Below are positions 37,032-43,530 of a stretch of DNA of 64,000 nucleotides, in pieces. Under the pieces are notes generated by a model. It was not told where the DNA came from and made no database searches. It was given only the letters and a program-made list of their open reading frames with translations. The stretch's first letter is position 1, and the number at the start of each line of letters is the position of its first letter. The position numbers were made by a program, and so were the translations under genes. The DNA comes from Nitrospirota bacterium. Lineage in GTDB: Bacteria > Nitrospirota > Nitrospiria > 2-01-FULL-66-17. Location of the stretch: positions 1 through 64,000 of the forward strand of contig JBFLXB010000001.1 of NCBI GenBank assembly GCA_040757335.1. Reading direction: 5' to 3'.

Positions 37032-38039
37032 ATGAACGAGCAGCATATTGTCGAAAAGGGAGGGGCGACGTTTGAAGGGATCAACTTGCTCCTCTGCGAG
37101 AATCCGCTCCCTCCCATCGACGAGGCCATTGCCGCGGCCCAAGCCGAACTCGGTCGAAGCAACCATTACACCGAACCGTATTCGGGACCCCTGCGCCACC
37201 TGATCGCGCGGCAACTCGGGCTGTCTGAGCGGTTGATCCACATCAACGCCGGCTCGGAATTGATCCTGCGCCAGCTCTTTGACCGCTTCGGAAGGCAGGT
37301 GCACCTGCTGACGCCGACCTATGCCCTGTTTCCCGACATCGCCCGGCGCTATACCGAAACACGATTGTTGCCCGAGCAGGCCTTTGCCTTCGATCTCTCC
37401 GGGCTGGTGATCCCCGCGGGCACCACGCTCGCCGTCATCGTCAACCCCAACAACCCCAACGGTGGTACTTTCGACACCAGACCATTGCCCGACTTATTGC
37501 GCCGATACCCCGAGACCCGCTTTCTCGTGGACGAGGCGTTTATCGGCCTGGCCGGGCAATCGGTCGCCCATCTGGTACCCGAACATCGCAATCTGCTGGT
37601 GACCCGCACCTTGTCCAAGGCGCATAGCCTGGCGGGGTTTCGGGTCGGCTATGCCGTGCTCCCCGAAGCCGTTGCCGACGATCTGAATACGCACAACGAG
37701 GCCTACCCGCTGGCCCGCCCGAGTCAGGCGGCGGCACTAACGACCTTGACGCATGAAGACAAGATCCGCGCGCGGGCCGTTCAATTGCGCGCCTGGACCG
37801 AGGACCTCGCCGCACAGTTGCGCGCCCTGGGGGCGCGGACTTTTCCGACCGAGACCTATTTCTTCGTCGCCGACTTTGCCCCGCACGACGCGGACCAACT
37901 CGCGGCACGCCTCAAGGAGCGCGGGATTCTCATCAAACCGCTCGACGACCCGCGCCTGGGCCCCGGCTATATGCGCGTCACTACGGCAGTGCCGGAAGAC
38001 AACGTGCGGTTTGTCGAGACCCTGAAGACGTTGCTCTGA
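37032..38039 (+). CDS. class I/II aminotransferase (HisC/CobD-like)
   Basis: A 335-residue PLP enzyme of the histidinol-phosphate aminotransferase group. Visible are VNPNNPNGGTFD (about 138), FLVDEAFIGL with the PLP Asp, the PLP Lys in RTLSKAHSLAGFRVGYA (about 199) and the C-terminal PGYMRVTTAVPEDNVRFV with the carboxylate-binding Arg. AGGTTTCAGG precedes the ATG. Codon and base use is less GC-rich than its neighbours. The neighbours do not suggest histidine synthesis; a role in making a small amine- or amino-acid-derived ligand is possible. Confidence 0.85.
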   Translation: MNEQHIVEKGGATFEGINLLLCENPLPPIDEAIAAAQAELGRSNHYTEPYSGPLRHLIARQLGLSERLIHINAGSELILRQLFDRFGRQVHLLTPTYALFPDIARRYTETRLLPEQAFAFDLSGLVIPAGTTLAVIVNPNNPNGGTFDTRPLPDLLRRYPETRFLVDEAFIGLAGQSVAHLVPEHRNLLVTRTLSKAHSLAGFRVGYAVLPEAVADDLNTHNEAYPLARPSQAAALTTLTHEDKIRARAVQLRAWTEDLAAQLRALGARTFPTETYFFVADFAPHDADQLAARLKERGILIKPLDDPRLGPGYMRVTTAVPEDNVRFVETLKTLL

Positions 38040-38059
38040 TCCAAGGGTCCAAGGAGAGC

Positions 38060-38806
38060 ATGGACGCCCTGTTGCTGTGGATCATCGGAAGCGGCCTGCT
38101 TATGAGCGCGATCGCGCTCGTCGGCAGTGTGACGCTGTTGCTCAAGGAGCAGACCCTCCGGCTCATTCTCCTCCCCCTGGTCGCGTTTGCCGCGGGGTCG
38201 CTGTTGGGCGGCGCTTTTTTCCATATGATCCCCGCCGGGCTTGAGGCCGGAATGAGCATCGCCGCGGTTCATGTCTGGACACTCGCCGGGTTTTCGGCGT
38301 TTTTTGCGCTCGATCAGTTCCTGCATTGGCATCACTGCCAGCGGGCCGAGCGAGCGTGCAAGAAGCCGTTGACCTATCTGATTCTGATCGGTGACGGCCT
38401 GCATAATTTTCTCGGCGGGCTCGCGGTGGCCGGCACCTTCTTAATCGATATTCGCCTCGGTGTCGTCACCTGGCTCGCGGCTGCGGCGCACGAAGTGCCG
38501 CAGGAACTCGGCGACTTCGGGGTGCTGGTGCACGGCGGCTGGGAGCGGCGCCGGGCGCTGTTCTACAACGTGCTGTCCGCGCTGACCTTCCTCGTGGGCG
38601 GTCTCGTCGCCTACAGCGCGTCGTCCCGCCTCGACGTGTCGTTCCTCGTGCCGTTCGCGGCCGGCAACTTCCTCTACATCGGCGCTTCGGACCTGATCCC
38701 GGAGGTCAAAGAGCACGTCGACCTGCGAGTCAACGTGGTGCACTTTGCGGCCTTCACCGTGGGCGTCGCGTTCATGCTGCTCGTAAAGGCCGCGCTCGAG
38801 CCATAG
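38060..38806 (+). CDS. ZIP-family metal transporter
   Basis: A 248-residue inner-membrane protein with eight predicted helices. The metal-binding helices carry GDGLHNFLGGLAVAG (about 112-126) and AAAHEVPQELGDFGVLVHGG (about 142-161). In most ZIP proteins the first motif is HNFxDG; here it is HNFLGG, so a metal ligand may be missing. A His-rich loop QFLHWHHCQRAE lies between helices. It imports Zn2+, Fe2+ or Mn2+ in relatives. It follows the aminotransferase by 20 bases, so it is probably in the same operon. Confidence 0.88.
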   Translation: MDALLLWIIGSGLLMSAIALVGSVTLLLKEQTLRLILLPLVAFAAGSLLGGAFFHMIPAGLEAGMSIAAVHVWTLAGFSAFFALDQFLHWHHCQRAERACKKPLTYLILIGDGLHNFLGGLAVAGTFLIDIRLGVVTWLAAAAHEVPQELGDFGVLVHGGWERRRALFYNVLSALTFLVGGLVAYSASSRLDVSFLVPFAAGNFLYIGASDLIPEVKEHVDLRVNVVHFAAFTVGVAFMLLVKAALEP

Positions 38807-38933
38807 CCGATGTCCGCGCAGCCAACGACCTCAAGACTGCCGAACGGTGGCGTCCTCAGGTGACAGCTCGATCTCCACAACACCATGGCCCAGACTCACC
38901 AGTCTATTCCCGGCCGCCGGCGCCCAGGGGAAA

Positions 38934-38953
38934 TACCCCTCGTTCGGGGGATA
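38934..38953 (+). promoter_or_regulatory. recurring stress-promoter motif, copy 5 (best palindrome)
   Basis: TACCCCTCGTTCGGGGGATA is a near-perfect 20-base palindrome (TAYCCCC.CG..CG.GGGRTA), 81 bases before the archease start. The left heptamer TACCCCT fits the NarL/LuxR-type half-site pattern TACYYMT. It supports the idea that the motif is a response-regulator site. Confidence 0.5.
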
Positions 38954-39034
38954 GGGTTTTTGGAAGCCGCTGTTCATAATGTCGGGGTTCGGACTGGGCG
39001 ATCGACATTTCGAATAGAGAATCGGGAGGGTGTC

Positions 39035-39451
39035 GTGGTACGGTGGGAACTGTTTCATCACGGCGCTGACATGGGCGTGCGGGGGGCCGGTCGCTCCAAG
39101 GCCGAAGCGTTCGAGCAAGCGGCGACCGCGCTCACCGGTGTCGTGACCGATCCCGCGACGGTCGCGCCGAGCACCGTGGTGGAGTTCACGCGCCAGGAGG
39201 CCGACGATGAGTTGCTCCTGGTCGACTGGCTCAACGCGTTGGTGTATGAAATGGCGACCCGCCGAATGCTGTTCAGCCGGTTCGAGGTCGCCATTGAGGG
39301 CGACACGCTGCACGCGAAAGCCTGGGGCGAGGCGGTGGACGTCGCCAGACACCAGCCGGCCGTCGAGGTCAAGGGCGCCACGTTTACGGAACTCCAGGTC
39401 CGTCGGGATCCGGACGGAACCTGGATCGCCCAGTGCGTGGTCGACGTGTAG
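39035..39451 (+). CDS. archease
   Basis: A 138-residue protein, the usual archease length. It activates RtcB RNA ligase by helping guanylylation and turnover. It reads [25 protein letters not shown] at the start, with the metal-binding Asp in HGADMGV, then [26 protein letters not shown] and [20 protein letters not shown], all family hallmarks. The GTG at 39035 follows GGGAGGG and removes about 50 unrelated residues that an upstream start would add. RtcB begins 20 bases downstream. Confidence 0.93.
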   Translation: MVRWELFHHGADMGVRGAGRSKAEAFEQAATALTGVVTDPATVAPSTVVEFTRQEADDELLLVDWLNALVYEMATRRMLFSRFEVAIEGDTLHAKAWGEAVDVARHQPAVEVKGATFTELQVRRDPDGTWIAQCVVDV

Positions 39452-39471
39452 CGGGAGCTCTGGAGGCTACG

Positions 39472-40902
39472 ATGGAACTCGCTCAACTGCTGCGACAATC
39501 CGAGACCGAGTGGTGGATCCTGCCGACCGGGAAAATGCGCGTGCCCGTGGTCATCTACGCGACCGAATCATTGATGCAGGAGATGGACCAGAAGGTTTAT
39601 GAGCAGGCGGTCAACGTGGCCACGCTGCCCGGCATCGAAAAGGCCTGTTACGTGATGCCCGATGCGCACTGGGGGTACGGTTTCCCGATCGGCGGCGTGG
39701 CGGCCTTTGATCCGGAGCGGGGCGGAGTCATATCAGCGGGGGGCGTGGGCTTCGATATTTCCTGCGGAGTCCGCACCCTGTTGACCGGTCTGACCCGGGA
39801 GGAGATCCTGCCGGTCAGGGAGGGGCTTGCGGAGAGCTTGTTCCGGAAGGTGCCGGCCGGCGTGGGCAGCCGGGGCCAGATTCACCTGGGCTCCCAAGAG
39901 ATGGACGAGATGCTGCGCGGCGGAGCCAGCTGGGCCGTGGGGCGGGGGTATGGCCTTCCGGAAGACCTGGAACGGACCGAAGAGCGCGGGCGCATGGAAG
40001 GCGCCCGGCCCGATCAGGTGTCGGATTTCGCCAAGAAGCGCCAGCAAGACGAGATGGGCACCCTGGGTTCGGGCAACCACTACCTCGAAGTGCAGGAAGT
40101 CCGGGCGGTGTATGACAGCGAGTTGGCCGCGGCTTACGGCATCCGGGACGGGGAGGTGGTGGTCAGCATCCACTGCGGCTCGCGCGGCCTGGGTCACCAG
40201 ATCGGGACCGAGTTTCTGAAAAGAATGCTTCCGGCCGCCGCGCGCGCCGGCATTGAACTCCCGGACCGGGAGCTCGCCTGCGCCCCCATTGAGTCGGACG
40301 TGGGGCAGGAGTACCTGGGAGCCATGCGTGCAGCCACCAACTGTGCGCTGGCCAACCGACAGATCATCACCCACTTGGTACGTCAGGCTTTCCACCAGAT
40401 TTTCCCCTCGGCTCAGCTTCGGCTGCTCTACGACGTGTCCCATAACACCTGTAAGGTGGAAACACATACCATCGACGGGCACCCCAAACGTCTCTTCGTG
40501 CACCGCAAAGGCGCGACGCGCGCGTTCGGCCCCGGGCATCCGGATATCCCGGCCGCGCTTCGCGCCGCGGGCCAGCCCGTGCTGATCGGCGGCACCATGG
40601 GAACGGCGTCGTACGTCTTGGCCGGCACCGGGAAGGGCCTGGAACGGTCCTTTGGATCGGCCTGCCACGGCGCTGGGCGAAGCATGAGTCGCCACCAGGC
40701 CTTGAGACAATGGCGGGGCCGAGAGCTGATCGATGACTTGGCTGCCAAAGGGATTCTTATCCGCAGCCCCTCGTACCGCGGCGTGGCGGAAGAGGCGCCG
40801 GGTGCCTATAAAGACGTCAGCGCCGTGGTGGATGCGGCGCATGAAGCCGGACTGGCCAGAAAGGTGGCTCGGCTCGAGCCGATGATCTGCATCAAAGGAT
40901 AG
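39472..40902 (+). CDS. rtcB: RNA-splicing ligase RtcB
   Basis: A 476-residue tRNA-splicing/RNA-repair ligase that joins 2',3'-cyclic phosphate or 3'-phosphate ends to 5'-OH ends with GTP and Mn2+. Visible are GFPIGGVAAFDPERGGVISAG, the Mn ligands in FDISCGVRTL, GTLGSGNHYLEVQEV, HCGSRGLGHQIG, DVSHNTCKVE, and SACHGAGRSMSR with the guanylylated His. The ATG at 39472 has GGAGG upstream. It is co-transcribed with archease. Together with RtcA it gives the cell a full RNA end-healing and sealing set. Confidence 0.96.
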   Translation: MELAQLLRQSETEWWILPTGKMRVPVVIYATESLMQEMDQKVYEQAVNVATLPGIEKACYVMPDAHWGYGFPIGGVAAFDPERGGVISAGGVGFDISCGVRTLLTGLTREEILPVREGLAESLFRKVPAGVGSRGQIHLGSQEMDEMLRGGASWAVGRGYGLPEDLERTEERGRMEGARPDQVSDFAKKRQQDEMGTLGSGNHYLEVQEVRAVYDSELAAAYGIRDGEVVVSIHCGSRGLGHQIGTEFLKRMLPAAARAGIELPDRELACAPIESDVGQEYLGAMRAATNCALANRQIITHLVRQAFHQIFPSAQLRLLYDVSHNTCKVETHTIDGHPKRLFVHRKGATRAFGPGHPDIPAALRAAGQPVLIGGTMGTASYVLAGTGKGLERSFGSACHGAGRSMSRHQALRQWRGRELIDDLAAKGILIRSPSYRGVAEEAPGAYKDVSAVVDAAHEAGLARKVARLEPMICIKG

Positions 40903-41015
40903 TGTTTGGGGGTGTTTGGGGGAATGTTTTTCCCGTTCGTTTCGTTCAGAGTCGCGGTTGAAGTCCGGATGCAACTCACAGTCTGCTGAGGCCTGAACTG
41001 AAGGGAGGTGAAACG

Positions 41016-41318
41016 ATGGGTACCTATGTGATGCTGACGAGGGTCTCGCCCGAGAGCACGAGTTCACCGGAACGACTGAAGAAGCTGGAACACGAGGTCA
41101 AGGAGCGGATCAAGAAACACTGCCCACAGGTGCGCTGGGTGGCCAACTATGCCGTGCTGGGGCCGTACGACTATCTCGACATCTTCGAGGCCCCTGACGA
41201 AATCGCCGCGAGCAAGGTGAGTGCGATCGTGCGCTCGTTCGGCCATGCCACTACCGAGACCTGGAGCGCGCTTCCCTGGGAGCGTTTCAAGGGGGTGATT
41301 TCGGAGCTCGGGTCCTAA
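41016..41318 (+). CDS. GYD-domain protein
   Basis: A 100-residue protein starting after GGGAGGTG. It begins YVMLTRVSPES and contains VRWVANYAVLGPYDYLDIFEAPDE, the GYD motif, near residue 50, then a helix ending RSFGHATTETWSALPWERF. The family is a small dimeric alpha/beta barrel-like fold of unknown role. The 113-base leader carries the repeat GTGTTTGGGGGTGTTTGGGGGAATG (40902-40926), close to the recurring stress-promoter core. Confidence 0.85.
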   Translation: MGTYVMLTRVSPESTSSPERLKKLEHEVKERIKKHCPQVRWVANYAVLGPYDYLDIFEAPDEIAASKVSAIVRSFGHATTETWSALPWERFKGVISELGS

Positions 41319-41367
41319 AGGCGCATAGGCTCGTCCATTCCCGGAGACGGAGGGCGTGGAGGCTTCC

Positions 41368-41760
41368 GTGACCGGAATCTCACCACGTCAGTTGAAAGCC
41401 ATTTGGGCGTTGTCCCACCGCGTGGGCCTGGACGAGGGGGCGTTGCACGTGTTGGTGGCGTCGCGAACCGGGCGGGCGTCGCTGCGCGAGTTGCGACGTT
41501 CCGAAGCCGCGATGGTGATCGACGAGTTGCTGGCGAAAGTCAGTGGTCGAACGTCGGCGCCTCGCAAGCCCGGGGCGATGACCAAGGCCCAGCAGGCGTT
41601 ACTGGCGCGGCTCGCAGCCGAATTGGACTGGCCCCCCGAGCGGTTGCCCGCGCTGGCGCGACGGATGTATGGAGCCAGCGCGATACGGGAACTCACCGTC
41701 AAACAGGCGTCTGGCCTGATTGAGGCGTTGAAGGCGATGCTGAAGCGCAGAGCCGCCTAG
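41368..41760 (+). CDS. phage Mu gp16-like (DUF1018) protein
   Basis: A 130-residue, helix-rich DNA-binding-like protein. GGAGG lies five bases before GTG 41368. The N-terminal GISPRQLKAIWALSHRVGLDE is the DUF1018/gp16 signature found in Mu-like phages. A variable linker (RTSAPRKPGAMTKAQQA) separates it from a second helical unit LAAELDWPPERLPALARRMY and KQASGLIEALKAMLKRR. No phage genes accompany it. A close paralogue forms the N-terminal half of the chimera at 32841-33581. The role is unknown; it may have been recruited as a regulator. Confidence 0.75.
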   Translation: MTGISPRQLKAIWALSHRVGLDEGALHVLVASRTGRASLRELRRSEAAMVIDELLAKVSGRTSAPRKPGAMTKAQQALLARLAAELDWPPERLPALARRMYGASAIRELTVKQASGLIEALKAMLKRRAA

Positions 41761-41763
41761 AGG

Positions 41764-42198
41764 CTACGGTCGCCGCGGTGCCGTGTACCCGGTCTTGAAA
41801 CGCTTCTCTTCCTGTTCGACCTTCTCAACCGCCTCGGCCTTCTCCTGGCACGGCACGCACAGTCTGGCGAACGGTTCGGCCTGTAATCGCGGTAAAGGGA
41901 TATGTGATCCGCAGCTCTCGCACACGCCGTACGTGCCTTCTTCGAACCGCCGGAATGCGTCGGCGATGTCCTTGTACGTCCGGTAGCGCATTTGGAGCAA
42001 CGCGTAGTCCACGCCCTCGCCGAGGTCCTTGGACGCCAGGTCTTCCATGTCCATGACGACCTCCACCGCCCGCTCACCGGCGTCGGACAGGCGGCGGCCG
42101 ATCTGGGTCTCGACGTCTTGAACGGTCTGCTCGCGGAGCCGATGGAGCAGCTCGCGGAGCTGCCGCCGTCGTTCCTCGCTGATCGCGTCTCGCGTCAT
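41764..42198 (-). CDS. DksA/TraR-type zinc-finger protein
   Basis: A 144-residue protein with GGAG before ATG 42198. The N-terminal half is a helical hairpin (RRRQLRELLHRLREQTVQDV ... ALLQMRYRTYKDIADAFRRF). The C-terminal zinc finger is GVCESCGSHIPLPRLQAEPF then LCVPCQEKAE, four Cys in CxxC-x17-CxxC. DksA-like proteins enter the RNA polymerase secondary channel and tune transcription with ppGpp. It is last in a three-gene stress operon after Hsp20 and a ribosome hibernation factor (3-base gap). Confidence 0.9.
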   Translation of the reverse strand: MTRDAISEERRRQLRELLHRLREQTVQDVETQIGRRLSDAGERAVEVVMDMEDLASKDLGEGVDYALLQMRYRTYKDIADAFRRFEEGTYGVCESCGSHIPLPRLQAEPFARLCVPCQEKAEAVEKVEQEEKRFKTGYTAPRRP

Positions 42199-42200
42199 GG

Positions 42201-42791
42201 TCAGGCTCCTTCTGCCTGCGGTTGCGTGGTGCCGGCGCGGCCCGCAGCGTGGTTCCGCGAGGTGACGACGACCGTGCTGGCTTGCGGGCCTTTCTCGCCT
42301 TCTTCCTCCACGTACCGAACGTGTGCGCCGACCTCGATGTGGTTGAACCCGTCGTTGAGCACGCTGTTGCGGTGGAAGTAAATCTCGCGGCCGTCCGGCG
42401 TTTCCAGGAAGCCGTACCCCTCGATCGGAAAGAGCCGGCTGACGCGGGCTTCGGGCTGCGGGGTCTCGCGCGGGACCACGTCCTGGAACTCGTGTTTCCG
42501 GCGCTCGCGCAGTTGGCGCCACGCCGCGTCGAATGCGTCGCGGATCGCCACGTACAGGTCTTCATGCGGCTCGCGCTTGACGACCAACTCCGCGCCCGGG
42601 ATCGTGAGATCGATCCGGACGTTGTAGAGCGCGCCCTGGTGGCGGTGCTTGTGCGGAAGCTCGACCAGCACGCGGCACCCGATGATCCGGTCGTCCGCCG
42701 CGTCGAGTTTGGCGGCCTTCTCCTGGATGGCGGCTTTGGCCGCCTCGGACAACGACATGTTGCGCACGGTGATCTGCAGCGGGTGTTTCAT
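42201..42791 (-). CDS. ribosome hibernation factor (HPF/RaiA) fused to cold-shock domain
   Basis: A 196-residue two-domain protein; GGGGAGG is upstream of ATG 42791. Residues 1-105 are an HPF/RaiA beta-alpha-beta fold (LQITVRNMSLSEAAKAAIQE ... IIGCRVLVELPHKHRHQGAL ... REPHEDLYVAIRDAFDAA). Residues 115-185 are a cold-shock/OB fold with VSRLFPIEGYGFLETPDGRE and IYFHRNSVL, the RNP-type motifs. It would bind the 30S decoding site and RNA and stall translation under stress. It lies in the Hsp20-HPF-DksA operon. Rv0079 is the DosR-regulated hibernation counterpart. Confidence 0.9.
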   Translation of the reverse strand: MKHPLQITVRNMSLSEAAKAAIQEKAAKLDAADDRIIGCRVLVELPHKHRHQGALYNVRIDLTIPGAELVVKREPHEDLYVAIRDAFDAAWRQLRERRKHEFQDVVPRETPQPEARVSRLFPIEGYGFLETPDGREIYFHRNSVLNDGFNHIEVGAHVRYVEEEGEKGPQASTVVVTSRNHAAGRAGTTQPQAEGA

Positions 42792-42868
42792 CAAGGCCTC
42801 CCCGTTGTAGGACATTGGGTGGAACCGGCGGCGGGCGCCTGGCGTATCCGACGCCGGCCGGTCTCGTC

Positions 42869-43324
42869 TCACGAGATCTTCACCTCGATGGACTTGGGTT
42901 TTGCGCGCTCGGATTTCGGCAGGTGGACGGTGAGCACGCCGTTCTTGAAATCCGCGGAGATCTTGGACGCATCCGCGTCCTCCGGCAATGTGAAGCTTCG
43001 AGAAAAGCTTCCATAAGCCCGCTCGATCCGATGGAATTTCTTGCCCTTCTCTTCCTTCTCCTGGGTGCGCTCGCCCGAAACGGTGAGGACGTCGTCCTGC
43101 ACCGAGATCTTGACGTCGTCTTTCTTCACCTCGGGCAATTCGGCCTTGACCAGATACTCCTTCTCGTCTTCGATCACGTCGACCAGCGGAGCCCAATCGG
43201 TCAACGTCATACGTTCTTCCCGCTCGCCCGCTTTGCGGACCGGTGCACGGCCGAACAGCGTGGACAGTCGTCCTTGCAGCTCATCCAGTTCCTTAAAGGG
43301 ATCCCAGCGCATCAAATCGGTCAT
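42869..43324 (-). CDS. small heat-shock protein, Hsp20 family
   Basis: A 151-residue alpha-crystallin chaperone: MRWDPFKELDELQGRLSTLF at the N-terminus, a crystallin domain from WAPLVDVIEDEKEYLVKAEL, ASKISADFKNGVLTVHLPKS with the A-x-x-x-n-G-v-L motif, and a Lys-rich tail. GGGAGGTG is just upstream of the ATG. The leader contains CACTCTATATTTGTAGTG (43351-43368), an AT-centred inverted repeat that could be an operator or part of the promoter. It is first in the Hsp20-HPF-DksA operon. Confidence 0.93.
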   Translation of the reverse strand: MTDLMRWDPFKELDELQGRLSTLFGRAPVRKAGEREERMTLTDWAPLVDVIEDEKEYLVKAELPEVKKDDVKISVQDDVLTVSGERTQEKEEKGKKFHRIERAYGSFSRSFTLPEDADASKISADFKNGVLTVHLPKSERAKPKSIEVKIS

Positions 43325-43530
43325 ATGTCACCTCCCAGTGAAGTCGGACACTCTATATTTGTAGTGCAAAACTAACAGGCACATCAAGGGGCGACGAGAC
43401 CTCGTCCGGATGAACGCCACGACAAAATGGGGTGACCCGATTGGTCCGAACAGGGTAGCTCGGATAGGTTATCGCAAATGGCCCGTGCAGGGGGTGGATT
43501 CGAGCAGGCTATCAAGAGTAGGCTGAGGTT

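Noticed and set aside
43351-43368. CIRCE (HrcA) operator before hsp20
   Set aside because: CACT-N10-AGTG resembles the CIRCE core, but the spacing and outer bases do not match TTAGCACTC-N9-GAGTGCTAA; kept only as an unassigned inverted repeat.
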